From contig NZ_KQ948734.1 of NCBI RefSeq assembly GCF_001514195.1, positions 154,462-218,461 on the forward strand: a stretch of 64,000 nucleotides of DNA, in the 5' to 3' direction. The notes beneath the pieces were generated by a model. That model saw nothing but the letters and a program-made list of their open reading frames with translations. It made no database searches and had not been told where the DNA came from. Made by a program: the position numbers and the translations under genes. This DNA comes from Streptomyces griseorubiginosus. Lineage in GTDB: Bacteria > Actinomycetota > Actinomycetes > Streptomycetales > Streptomycetaceae. This document shows, piece by piece, positions 26,993 to 34,968 of the stretch. The number at the start of each line of letters is the position of its first letter. Positions within the stretch are counted from its first letter, which is position 1.

Positions 26993-28045
26993 CTACGGCC
27001 TCGCGGCGGGCGAGTCCAGAACCTCCGGACCCGCGGCCGGGACCCCCTGACCCGCGGCCGGGACGCCCGCACCCGAGGCCGGGACCCCCGGACCCACGAC
27101 CGGGCTCTCCGCCTTCGGTACGGCACCGACCGTGGTCGCGGCCCTCGCGATCTCCCTCCTGGCCGTCCGCGCGGTGCGCAGGGCGTCCCAGGTGAGCAGC
27201 GTCAAGGCCAGCCAGACCAGCGCGAACCCGGCCCAGCGCTCGGCCGGCATCGCCTCGTGGAAGTAGAGGACGCCGAGCAGGAACTGGAAGACCGGGGCCA
27301 GGTACTGGAGCAGCCCCAGGGTGGACAGCGGCACGCGGATCGCGGCGGCGCCGAAGCAGACCAGGGGGAGCGCGGTGACGATGCCGGTGGAGGCGAGCAG
27401 CGCCGCGTGTCCGGGGCCCTCGGCGGAGAAGCTGAGCCCGCCCCGGCTGCTCAGCCACAGCAGGTAGCCGAGCGCGGGCAGGAACTGGATCGCGGTCTCG
27501 GCGGCCAGCGACTCCACGCCGCCGAGGTTCACCTTCTTCTTGACCAGGCCGTAGGTGGCGAAGGAGAAGGCGAGCGTGAGGGAGATCCACGGCGGCCGCC
27601 CGTACCCGATCGTCAGGACCAGCACCGCGGCGGCACCGACCCCGACCGCCGCCCACTGCACGCGCCGCAGCCGCTCCTTGAGCAGCAGCACACCCATCGC
27701 GATGGTGACGAGCGGGTTGATGAAGTACCCGAGCGAGGCCTCGACCACATGGCCGGAGTTCACGGCCCAGATGTAGACGCCCCAGTTGACGGTGATCACG
27801 GTGGCGGCAACGGTGACCAGCGCCAGCCTGCGCGGCTGCCGCAGCAGCTCACCGGCCCAGGCCCAGCGCCGTACGAAGGCGAGCGCGACGGCGACGAAGA
27901 CGAGCGACCACACCATCCGGTGAGCAAGGATCTCGCCGGCCCCGGCGGGCTTGAGGAGCGGCCAGAACAGCGGCACGAGCCCCCACATGCCGTACGCGGC
28001 GAAGCCGTTCAGCAGACCTATGTGCCGCTCGCCTCTCGACTTCAC
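26993..28045 (-). CDS. rarD: RarD-type EamA (DMT) permease
   Basis: A 350-residue membrane transporter of the drug/metabolite family, with ten predicted membrane helices in two EamA repeats. The N-terminus GLLNGFAAYGMWGLVPLFWPLL and HRMVWSLVFVAVALAF are characteristic of RarD. The last 45 residues are a Pro/Gly/Val-rich tail with repeated GVPAAGxGVPA units, a lineage-specific addition. GTG 28045 is chosen because GAGGAGGG precedes it and the protein then starts just before helix 1. Substrate unknown for the family. Confidence 0.9.
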   Translation of the reverse strand: MKSRGERHIGLLNGFAAYGMWGLVPLFWPLLKPAGAGEILAHRMVWSLVFVAVALAFVRRWAWAGELLRQPRRLALVTVAATVITVNWGVYIWAVNSGHVVEASLGYFINPLVTIAMGVLLLKERLRRVQWAAVGVGAAAVLVLTIGYGRPPWISLTLAFSFATYGLVKKKVNLGGVESLAAETAIQFLPALGYLLWLSSRGGLSFSAEGPGHAALLASTGIVTALPLVCFGAAAIRVPLSTLGLLQYLAPVFQFLLGVLYFHEAMPAERWAGFALVWLALTLLTWDALRTARTARREIARAATTVGAVPKAESPVVGPGVPASGAGVPAAGQGVPAAGPEVLDSPAARP

Positions 28046-28094
28046 GGGACCCTCCTCGTCGCACTCTCCTCGCCTGCACGAAGGTAACGCCGAG

Positions 28095-28146
28095 CACCCC
28101 CGCCTGTCATGCCCGTATCGCCATACGGTCATGACAGGCGGGGGTG
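28095..28146 (-). terminator. Long perfect hairpin after the QorB-like gene
   Basis: CACCCCCGCCTGTCATG (28095-28111) pairs fully with CATGACAGGCGGGGGTG (28130-28146); a second stem CCGTAT/ATACGG lies inside. The stem lies 27 bp after the stop codon of the reductase gene and about 50 bp upstream of the rarD start, so it also insulates rarD. Confidence 0.85.
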
Positions 28147-28173
28147 GGGTGCCGTGGTGGCCCCGGGCGGGGG

Positions 28174-29028
28174 TCAGCCCTTGAGCGCGGCCTCGATCGA
28201 CGTGGCGATCGGGGTGGTCGGACGGCCGGTCAGGCGGGAGAGGTCGCCGGAGGTGACGAGCAGCTCACCCTTCTCGATGGAGGCGTCCACCCCGGCGAAG
28301 ACCGCGGCGAGCGGCTCGGGCAGCCCGGCGCCCGTCAGGATCCCGATGTAGGCCTCGACCGACACGGCGTTGTAGGCGATCTCCTTGCCGGTCTGCTTGC
28401 TGAGCTCGGCCGCGTACTCGGCGAAGCTCCAGGCCTCGTCGCCGCCGAGCTCGTACGTCGAGTTCTCGTGCCCCTCTCCGGTCAGGACGGCCACGGCGGC
28501 GGCCGCGTAGTCGGCGCGGGAGGCGGTGGAGATACGGCCGTCACCGGCGGCCTGGACGACGGCACCGTGCTCCAGGGCGGGGGCCAGGTTCTCGGTGTAG
28601 TTCTCGTTGTACCAGCCGTTGCGCAGCAGCGAGTAGGGCAGGCCGGAGGCGAGCAGGGCCTCCTCGGTGGCCCGGTGGTCGTCGGCGAGCGCGGCGCTCA
28701 GCGGGCCGGGGGCGCTGGTGTACGCGAGGAGGGCCACGCCCGCGGCCTTGGCGGCGTCGATGACGACCTGGTGCTGGGCCGGGCGGCCCTTGTCGAACTC
28801 GTTGCCGGAGATCAGCAGCACCTTGTCGCCGGCCGCGAAGACGTTGTCGAAGGTCTCGGGGCTGTTGTAGTCGGCGACGGCTATCTTCACGCCCTTCGCC
28901 GCGAAGTCGGCGGCCTTCTCCGGGGTGCGGACGACGGCGGTGACCTGCTCGGCGGGAACCTTCTCCAGCAGCTGCTCCACGACGTGGCGGCCGAGGTGTC
29001 CGGTGGCTCCGGTGACGACGATGCTCAT
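28174..29028 (-). CDS. NmrA-like NAD(P)H:quinone oxidoreductase (QorB type)
   Basis: A 284-residue atypical short-chain reductase. The NAD(P)-binding motif VVTGATGHLGRHVVEQLL is at the N-terminus, with DYNSPETFDNVFAAGDKVLLISG and the YNENYTENL region of the QorB/NmrA-like group. Such enzymes reduce quinones in the cytosol under electrophile stress. ATG 29028 has AAGGAGA before it. It is divergent from an HxlR-type regulator 92 bp away, the standard QorB-QorR arrangement, and is followed by a strong terminator. Confidence 0.9.
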   Translation of the reverse strand: MSIVVTGATGHLGRHVVEQLLEKVPAEQVTAVVRTPEKAADFAAKGVKIAVADYNSPETFDNVFAAGDKVLLISGNEFDKGRPAQHQVVIDAAKAAGVALLAYTSAPGPLSAALADDHRATEEALLASGLPYSLLRNGWYNENYTENLAPALEHGAVVQAAGDGRISTASRADYAAAAVAVLTGEGHENSTYELGGDEAWSFAEYAAELSKQTGKEIAYNAVSVEAYIGILTGAGLPEPLAAVFAGVDASIEKGELLVTSGDLSRLTGRPTTPIATSIEAALKG

Positions 29029-29091
29029 GGTCTGCGATCTCCTTGTGGGGTGCGGATGGCACTAACCCTAGGGGAGGCGCTAACTCTGCGA

Positions 29092-29118
29092 AAGTACCCA
29101 CTTTGAAGTAAGGTACTT
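29092..29118. promoter_or_regulatory. HxlR-type operator in the divergent region
   Basis: AAGTACC (29092-29098) and GGTACTT (29112-29118) form an inverted repeat 13 bp apart, just before the regulator's ATG (29121). AGTAC-type half sites are known for HxlR/YodB regulators, so autorepression and control of the reductase are likely. Confidence 0.65.
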
Positions 29119-29120
29119 GC

Positions 29121-29528
29121 ATGTCGGTAAGTACGGAGAACCTCCTCTCGGAGGTCATGACGGCGCAGGGCGAGTCGATGTGCCCCCACCGCCTGGTCCT
29201 GGAACACGTGACCAGCCGCTGGGGCGTCCTGGTCCTGTTGCAGCTCCTCGACCGCCCCTACCGCTTCAGCGAACTCCGCAGGGCGATCGGCCGCGTCAGC
29301 GAGAAGATGCTGACCCAGACCCTCCAGACCCTGGAACGAGACGGCCTGATCCACCGCGACGCCAAACCGGTGATCCCCCCGAGGGTCGACTACTCCCTGA
29401 CCGACCTCGGCCACGAGGCGGCGGAACAGGTACGCGGCCTGGCGGAGTGGACGGCCAGGCGGATGGACGCGGTGCAGGAGGCGCGGGAGAGGTACGACAC
29501 CAAGAAAGCCGGGCGCGAACAGAGCTGA
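29121..29528 (+). CDS. HxlR-family winged-helix regulator
   Basis: A 135-residue MarR-like regulator. It has the HxlR core: LVLEHVTSRWGVLVLLQLLDRPYRFSELRRAIGRVSEKMLTQTLQTLERDGLIHR, then YSLTDLGHEA. A single Cys in ESMCPHRLVLEHV, near residue 21, is the position used by redox-sensing members (YodB/QorR). It therefore probably senses quinones or diamide-type stress and represses the divergent QorB-like gene. A palindrome covers the region before its ATG. Confidence 0.9.
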   Translation: MSVSTENLLSEVMTAQGESMCPHRLVLEHVTSRWGVLVLLQLLDRPYRFSELRRAIGRVSEKMLTQTLQTLERDGLIHRDAKPVIPPRVDYSLTDLGHEAAEQVRGLAEWTARRMDAVQEARERYDTKKAGREQS

Positions 29529-29828
29529 CGCCCTGGGCCTGAGAGGGCGGCACGAATGCGGGCGGCGCTCGCTGGGCACACACAGGGCAGGGCGTCGGTT
29601 GACATGAGCGGTTCGTCCTTCCGTGCGCCCCCTCTCCGCCTCCCGTGCCGACTTGAGCCGCCCGGCATCCTGGGGGCGGGCCGCTGTGCCCGACCACGCG
29701 CCGGTCCTCGTCCCACCCACGAGCCCAACCGCCCGGCGCCCGGACGCCTGACGCGGGGGTTCGCATTGGCCACACACAATCCTCATGCGCGAAGGATCGG
29801 TTCTCCTGGCAGGGCGAGGGGCGGTCGG
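29529..29828. other. Spacer without a clear gene
   Basis: The sequence between the HxlR stop and the DUF6082-like gene is open in one frame, but the product (many Arg, Pro and Gly) does not look like a protein. Arms GACGCCCTG (29527-29535) and CAGGGCGTC (29588-29596) face each other. Nothing else is recognised. Confidence 0.5.
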
Positions 29829-30326
29829 GTGCGCACCCCCTTTCCCCGTCAGGTCTGGCGCAGGCGCCAGGAGGAACTGGCCCTTGAGCTGTTGCGCGAG
29901 CTGACCCGCCTCGCCGACGAGATCCGGTACGCCAACCTGCTCCAGCACCATCGCATCATCGCGGCACAGGTCGACCACGCTCTGGCGGATCCCACGTTGG
30001 CGTCGGCCATGAGCACGCTGGACGGGGTCTCCGCCGGCAAGCGACGACAGGTGATCTTCGCCAACCGCGAGTACAGCGCGATCCTGCTGGGCCATCGCGT
30101 CGGCGTGTACGACTGGAGCGCGCTGATCGGACATCTGCGCGTGCTGTGCAGGAACCAGGTGTTCAAGGATTACTGGCAGATGACCGGCCAGCACCGCAGA
30201 AGCCTGCCGGCGGAGACCCTCGAAGCGCGCGTGGGGAAAGCCGTCGACGTGATTATGGAGGAGCTGGCGGAAGACCCGGACGAGTGGTGGGTTGTCGGCC
30301 CGGATACCGGATCCGCCGACGTCTGA
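29829..30326 (+). CDS. DUF6082-like protein, possibly N-terminally shortened
   Basis: A 165-residue protein whose recognisable part is QEELALELLRELTRLADEIR, then HRIIAAQVDHALADPTLASAMSTLDG, ANREYSAILLGHRVGVYDW and QVFKDYWQMTGQHRRSLPAETLEARVGKAVDVIMEEL. This is the pattern of DUF6082 proteins, common in Streptomyces. Most members, as I recall, have an N-terminal membrane helix; none is visible here, and the upstream open frame does not supply one. GTG 29829 is the best start I can find, without a good ribosome site. The gene may be a truncated copy. It borders an AT-richer patch with a small gene, suggesting acquired DNA. Confidence 0.6.
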   Translation: MRTPFPRQVWRRRQEELALELLRELTRLADEIRYANLLQHHRIIAAQVDHALADPTLASAMSTLDGVSAGKRRQVIFANREYSAILLGHRVGVYDWSALIGHLRVLCRNQVFKDYWQMTGQHRRSLPAETLEARVGKAVDVIMEELAEDPDEWWVVGPDTGSADV

Positions 30327-30497
30327 TTTCCGGGAATTAAATCGACAAAGTGACGCGCGCGATTGCTCCGTCGGGCGTAATTTCAATTTATCCCGTTGCT
30401 TTGCTCATTCTGATAGCGTTGGGCGGGCGTTCCGGTATTCCACCCTCAGCACGAGGGCGTCCACGCCTCATGTGGCCGCCCGTAGAAGAGAGCCCGC

Positions 30498-30755
30498 GTG
30501 TACAGCGAACTCCCTGCCGCCACTATTGTCCGACGTCTCGGAGACTCTCCGCGCCAACGGGGAAGCGTCACGGGCGAGACATGCCCTGACCTTTTCGAAT
30601 TGAGCGACGGAAATTTTGCGGTCATCGGTACCGATCGTACGGAAGAATTGGATGCCTTGCTTCCGGGCGATGCGGCCAGGGCGAACTACGAGCGTATTGT
30701 TGTGATCACGCGCGAAACGCTCATCCGTGCAAAAAAGGACATCCCTGACATCTGA
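30498..30755 (+). CDS. Small uncharacterised protein, 85 residues
   Basis: A short gene starting at GTG 30498 with an AGAAGAGAG site before it: MYSELPAATIVRRLGDSP, then CPDLFELSDGNFAVIGTD and ARANYERIVVITRETLIRAKKDI. Composition and order (a beta-rich start and middle, a closing helix) look like a real folded protein. The DNA just before it (30327-30420) and its last third are clearly less GC-rich than their neighbours, with ATTAAATC and TTTCAATTTATC tracts. It follows the DUF6082-like gene. Proteins of this sort occur as regulators' small partners in Streptomyces, but I do not recognise a named family. Confidence 0.6.
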   Translation: MYSELPAATIVRRLGDSPRQRGSVTGETCPDLFELSDGNFAVIGTDRTEELDALLPGDAARANYERIVVITRETLIRAKKDIPDI

Positions 30756-30821
30756 TGGGGAATGAGTCGAGGGCCCGGCGCGGTAATGCTCGCCGGGCCC
30801 TCGATCGTGCCGTCCGTGGAA

Positions 30822-31901
30822 CTACCCGACCACCGTCCAGGTGTCCCCGCCCGCCAACAACGCCCCCAGATCCCCCTTGCCGTTCTGCTCGATCGCCGTG
30901 TCCAGCTGGTCCGACAGCTGGGTGTCGTACACCGGGCGGTCCACCGAGCGGAAGACGCCGATCGGGGTGTGGTGGAGGGTGTCCGGGTCGGCCAGGCGGG
31001 AGAGGGCGAAGGCGGTCGTCGGGGACGCGGAGTGCGCGTCGTGGACCAGGATCTCCGCCTCGTTCGACGGCGTCGCCGGCACCACCTTCAGGTCACCCGT
31101 CGCCGCGTCCCGGACCACGCCCTTGGACAGGTCCGCGCCGAAGCGGATCGGCTGCCCGTGCTCCAGCCGGATCACCGCCTCCTCCGCCTGCTGGTTGTCT
31201 TTGAGGACCTCGAAGGCGCCGTCGTTGAAGATGTTGCAGTTCTGGTAGATCTCGATCAGCGCCGTGCCGGAGTGCGCGGCGGCCGCCCGCAGCACCGACG
31301 TGAGGTGCTTGCGGTCCGAGTCGACCGTGCGGGCCACGAAGGACGCCTCCGCGCCGATCGCCAGGGACACCGGGTTGAACGGCGCGTCCAGCGACCCCAT
31401 CGGCGTCGACTTCGTGATCTTCCCGACCTCGGAGGTGGGGGAGTACTGCCCCTTCGTCAGGCCGTAGATCCGGTTGTTGAAGAGCAGGATCTTCAGGTTG
31501 ACGTTCCGCCGCAGCGCGTGGATGAGGTGGTTGCCGCCGATCGACAGCGCGTCACCGTCACCCGTCACCACCCACACCGACAGATCGCGGCGCGAGGCGG
31601 CGAGGCCCGTCGCGATCGCCGGCGCCCGGCCGTGGATCGAGTGCATGCCGTACGTGTTCATGTAGTACGGGAAGCGGGAGGAACAGCCGATGCCGGAGAC
31701 GAAGACGATGTTCTCCTTGGCCAGCCCCAGCTCCGGCATGAAGCCCTGGACCGCCGCGAGGATCGCGTAGTCACCGCAGCCGGGGCACCAGCGGACCTCC
31801 TGGTCGCTCTTGAAGTCCTTCATGCTCTGGCGCCCCTCGGCCTTGGGGACCAGCGAGAGTGCCTCGATCGTGCCCGTGCCTTCCGTGGACGTCTCAGCCA
31901 T
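30822..31901 (-). CDS. korB: 2-oxoglutarate:ferredoxin oxidoreductase, beta subunit
   Basis: A 359-residue thiamine-diphosphate subunit. WCPGCGDYAILAAVQGF at the start binds the iron-sulfur cluster/TPP; GIGCSSRFPYYMNTYGMHSIHGR and WVVTGDGDALSIGGNHLIHALRRNVN form the TPP-Mg site. With KorA it decarboxylates 2-oxoglutarate to succinyl-CoA and reduces ferredoxin, an oxygen-tolerant route through the TCA cycle in actinobacteria. Its ATG overlaps the korA stop by 8 bp, so the subunits are coupled. No ferredoxin gene is adjacent. Confidence 0.95.
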   Translation of the reverse strand: MAETSTEGTGTIEALSLVPKAEGRQSMKDFKSDQEVRWCPGCGDYAILAAVQGFMPELGLAKENIVFVSGIGCSSRFPYYMNTYGMHSIHGRAPAIATGLAASRRDLSVWVVTGDGDALSIGGNHLIHALRRNVNLKILLFNNRIYGLTKGQYSPTSEVGKITKSTPMGSLDAPFNPVSLAIGAEASFVARTVDSDRKHLTSVLRAAAAHSGTALIEIYQNCNIFNDGAFEVLKDNQQAEEAVIRLEHGQPIRFGADLSKGVVRDAATGDLKVVPATPSNEAEILVHDAHSASPTTAFALSRLADPDTLHHTPIGVFRSVDRPVYDTQLSDQLDTAIEQNGKGDLGALLAGGDTWTVVG

Positions 31902-33822
31902 CGATGGCCTCCTTGAGAGCCGTGGCGAGCTGTTCGGCCTTGAACGGCATGCCGTTGACCTGGTTGTAGCTGTGCGCGTCGACCAGGTACTTCGCCCGCA
32001 CCAGCAGGGCGAGCTGCCCGAGGTTCATCTCGGGGATCACGACCTTGTCGTACGCCTTCAGCACCGCGCCCAGGTTGCGCGGGAAGGGGTTGAGGTGGCG
32101 CAGATGGGCCTGCGCGATCGACTCACCGGCCGTCCGCAGCCGCCGTACCGCCGCCGTGATGGGCCCGTACGTCGACCCCCAGCCCAGAACCAGCGTGCGC
32201 GCCTCGTGCGGGTCGTCGACCTCGAGATCCGGTACGTCGATCCCGTCGATCTTGGCCTGCCGGGTGCGGACCATGAAGTCGTGGTTGGCCGGGGCATAGG
32301 AGATGTTCCCGGTCCCGTCCTCCTTCTCGATGCCGCCGATGCGGTGTTCGAGACCGGGGGTGCCGGGCACCGCCCAGGGGCGGGCCAGGGTCTGCGGGTC
32401 CCGCTTGTAGGGCCAGAAGACCTCGGTGCCGTCGTCCAGGGTGTGGTTCGGGCCCTGTGCGAACTGCACGGTCAGGTCCGGGAGTTCGTCCAGCTCCGGG
32501 ATCCGCCAGGGCTCCGAGCCGTTGGCCAGGTAGCCGTCCGAGAGCAGCATCACCGGTGTGCGGTACGTCAGGGCGATCCGGGCCGCCTCCAGCGCCGCGT
32601 CGAAGCAGTCGGCCGGGGTGCAGGGGGCGACGATCGGCACCGGCGCCTCGCCGTTGCGCCCGAACATCGCCTGGAGGAGGTCGGCCTGCTCGGTCTTGGT
32701 CGGCAGCCCGGTGGACGGGCCGCCGCGCTGGATGTCGATCACCAGGAGCGGCAGCTCCAGGGAGACGGCGAGGCCGATGGTCTCCGACTTCAGCGCCACA
32801 CCCGGGCCACTCGTGGTGGTGACCGCCAGGGACCCGCCGAAGGCCGCGCCGAGCGCCGCGCCGATGCCCGCGATCTCGTCCTCGGCCTGGAAGGTCCGTA
32901 CGCCGAAGTTCTTGTGCTTGCTCAGCTCGTGCAGGATGTCCGAGGCCGGGGTGATCGGGTACGAGCCCAGGAACAACGGCAGGTCCGCTTGCCGAGACGC
33001 GGTGACCAGTCCGTAGGACAGCGCCAGATTCCCCGAGATGTTGCGGTAGGTGCCGACCGGGAAGGCCTTGGTGGCCGGGGCGATCTCGTAGGAGACCGCG
33101 AAGTCCTCCGTCGTCTCGCCGAAGTTCCAGCCCGCCCGGTAGGCCGCCAGGTTCGCCTCGGCGATCTCCGGCTTCTTCGCGAACTTGGTCCGCAGGAACT
33201 TCTCCGTGCCCTCGGTGGGCCGGTGGTACATCCACGACAAGAGGCCGAGCGCGAACATGTTCTTGCTGCGCTCGGCCTCCTTGCGACTGAGGTCGAAATC
33301 CTTGAGTGCCTCGACGGTCAGCGTGGTCAGGGGGACCGGGTGAAGGCTGTAACCGTCGAGCGATCCATCCTCCAGCGGCGAGGCCGCGTACCCCACCTTC
33401 TGCATCGCCCGTTTGGTGAACTCGTCCGTGTTGACGATGATCTCCGCGCCGCGCGGCAGATCGGCGATGTTCGCCTTGAGGGCGGCCGGGTTCATGGCCA
33501 CGAGCACGTTCGGCGCGTCACCCGGGGTCAGGATGTCGTGGTCGGCGAAGTGCAGCTGGAAGGACGACACGCCCGGCAGGGTCCCGGCGGGGGCCCGGAT
33601 CTCGGCGGGGAAGTTGGGAAGGGTGGACAGGTCGTTGCCGAAGGAGGCCGTCTCCGAGGTGAAACGGTCACCGGTGAGCTGCATACCGTCACCGGAGTCC
33701 CCCGCGAAACGAATGATCACCCGGTCGAGACGGCGGACATCCTTCGCGCCCGGCTCTTTGCGCTGCTCTCCCACGACGGTTTCGTCGGCCTGCTCCGCTG
33801 GGCTGCTGACCTGACTGGTCAC
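31894..33822 (-). CDS. korA: 2-oxoglutarate:ferredoxin oxidoreductase, alpha subunit (gamma-alpha fusion)
   Basis: A 642-residue subunit in which the gamma domain (RVIIRFAGDSGDGMQLTGD through about residue 200) is fused to the alpha pyrimidine-binding domain (GNLALSYGLVTASRQADLPLFLGSYPITPASDILHELS). TTTSGPGVALKSETIGLAVSLELPLLVIDIQRGGPSTGLPTKTEQADL is the conserved CoA/substrate region. GTG 33822 is chosen over the far upstream ATG because GGGAGGTCC precedes it. It forms a two-gene operon with korB and is divergent in purpose from, but close to, the incomplete nuo operon that may use its reduced ferredoxin. Confidence 0.95.
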   Translation of the reverse strand: MTSQVSSPAEQADETVVGEQRKEPGAKDVRRLDRVIIRFAGDSGDGMQLTGDRFTSETASFGNDLSTLPNFPAEIRAPAGTLPGVSSFQLHFADHDILTPGDAPNVLVAMNPAALKANIADLPRGAEIIVNTDEFTKRAMQKVGYAASPLEDGSLDGYSLHPVPLTTLTVEALKDFDLSRKEAERSKNMFALGLLSWMYHRPTEGTEKFLRTKFAKKPEIAEANLAAYRAGWNFGETTEDFAVSYEIAPATKAFPVGTYRNISGNLALSYGLVTASRQADLPLFLGSYPITPASDILHELSKHKNFGVRTFQAEDEIAGIGAALGAAFGGSLAVTTTSGPGVALKSETIGLAVSLELPLLVIDIQRGGPSTGLPTKTEQADLLQAMFGRNGEAPVPIVAPCTPADCFDAALEAARIALTYRTPVMLLSDGYLANGSEPWRIPELDELPDLTVQFAQGPNHTLDDGTEVFWPYKRDPQTLARPWAVPGTPGLEHRIGGIEKEDGTGNISYAPANHDFMVRTRQAKIDGIDVPDLEVDDPHEARTLVLGWGSTYGPITAAVRRLRTAGESIAQAHLRHLNPFPRNLGAVLKAYDKVVIPEMNLGQLALLVRAKYLVDAHSYNQVNGMPFKAEQLATALKEAIDG

Positions 33823-34060
33823 TGAACTGGACCTCCCTCGAGGCGGCTGTTCGGGAGCGGCCTTCCCGCAGGCCTCTCCCAGGATCAACCCTACGACCGC
33901 GGGGTTCTCTTCCCTCGGCCATTCGCATGATGGACGTGGTTTTGAGACGATTCGACGCCCTGACTTGTCACCATTTGCGCGACCTCCGACACTTCCCTGA
34001 AGACGCTCCCTCGCGGCCGGCGGTTCTGGCCCGGTCATTTCCTGACACGGTGTCAGAAAC

Positions 34061-34732
34061 TCATGAGTTCAGATAGGTGAGCACGGCCAGCACCCGCCGG
34101 TGGTCCCCGTCGCTCGGGGACAGCCCGAGCTTCAGGAAGATGTTGCTCACGTGCTTCTCCACGGCCCCGTCGCTGACGACCAGCTGCCGGGCGATCGCGG
34201 AGTTGGTCCGCCCCTCGGCCATGAGCCCGAGGACCTCCCGCTCCCGGGGCGTGAGGCCCGCGAGCACGTCCTGCTTACGGCTGCGTCCCAGCAGCTGGGC
34301 GACCACCTCGGGGTCGAGAGCGGTACCGCCCTCGGCGACCCGCACCACCGCGTCCACGAACTCACGCACCTCCGCGACCCGGTCCTTGAGCAGGTACCCC
34401 ACCCCACGGCTGGACCCGGCCAGCAGCTCGGTGGCGTACCGCTCCTCCACGTACTGCGACAGTACGAGTACCCCGAGCCCGGGATGTGTCTTGCGCAGTT
34501 GCACGGCGGCTCGCACGCCTTCGTCGGTGTGCGTCGGAGGCATCCGCACGTCGGCGACCACCACGTCGGGCAGCTCGCCCTGGGCGTCCAGCTCGCCGAT
34601 GGTCTTGACCAGCGCGTCCCCGTCCCCCACACCGGCCACGACGTCGTGCCCGCGGTCGGTCAGCAACCGGGTCAGGCCCTCCCTCAGCAGCACCGAATCC
34701 TCGGCGATGACCACCCGCACCCTGTCCTCCAC
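34061..34732 (-). CDS. LuxR-type response regulator
   Basis: A 223-residue NarL/FixJ-type regulator. The receiver domain (about 5-125) has acidic residues EDS near 11-13, phospho-acceptor Asp61 in VVVADVRMP, and LLKDRV with the conserved Lys. The C-terminal HTH (about 155-220) has LTPREREVLGLMAEGRTNSAIARQLVVSDGAVEKHVSNIFLKLGL. It is the only response regulator beside two histidine kinase genes and probably serves both. GTG start. Confidence 0.92.
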   Translation of the reverse strand: MEDRVRVVIAEDSVLLREGLTRLLTDRGHDVVAGVGDGDALVKTIGELDAQGELPDVVVADVRMPPTHTDEGVRAAVQLRKTHPGLGVLVLSQYVEERYATELLAGSSRGVGYLLKDRVAEVREFVDAVVRVAEGGTALDPEVVAQLLGRSRKQDVLAGLTPREREVLGLMAEGRTNSAIARQLVVSDGAVEKHVSNIFLKLGLSPSDGDHRRVLAVLTYLNS

Positions 34733-34869
34733 GACCCTCGGCCCCCCAGCCCACTGCCTGCCCGTCCACTGAACAGGTCCAGCATTCCAGCATTCGGATG
34801 CGGAGGGGCGAGGGCAACGGGATTAGGGGCCCCTTAATCGAAAATCGAACGGATCGCGCATCCCGAACT

Positions 34870-34927
34870 CCGGCCCGGGCCTTTCAGCCCGAACGCCGGC
34901 CCGGGCCTTTCAGCCCGTCCGGCGTTC
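34870..34927. repeat. Intergenic repeat/hairpin of a type dispersed in Streptomyces
   Basis: A 22-bp unit beginning CCGGCCCGGGCCTTTCAG occurs twice (34870-34891 and 34896-34917). GAACGCCGG (34891-34899) and CCGGCGTTC (34919-34927) close a hairpin over the second copy. CCGTCCGGCGTTCGAGGAC is a frequently seen intergenic element in this genus. It sits between the response regulator and the first kinase gene and may terminate or stabilise the kinase transcript. Confidence 0.7.
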
Positions 34928-34968
34928 GAGGACACCCCCGTCACACGCAACGCGTCACACGCAACCCG

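Noticed and set aside
29556..29828. Upstream extension of the DUF6082-like gene to an ATG at 29589 or earlier
   Set aside because: The added residues are Arg/Pro/Gly-rich with no membrane helix and no ribosome site; they look non-coding.
31810..33825. 671-residue plus-strand open frame opposite korA
   Set aside because: Shadow of the KorA gene; no motif and unlikely composition.
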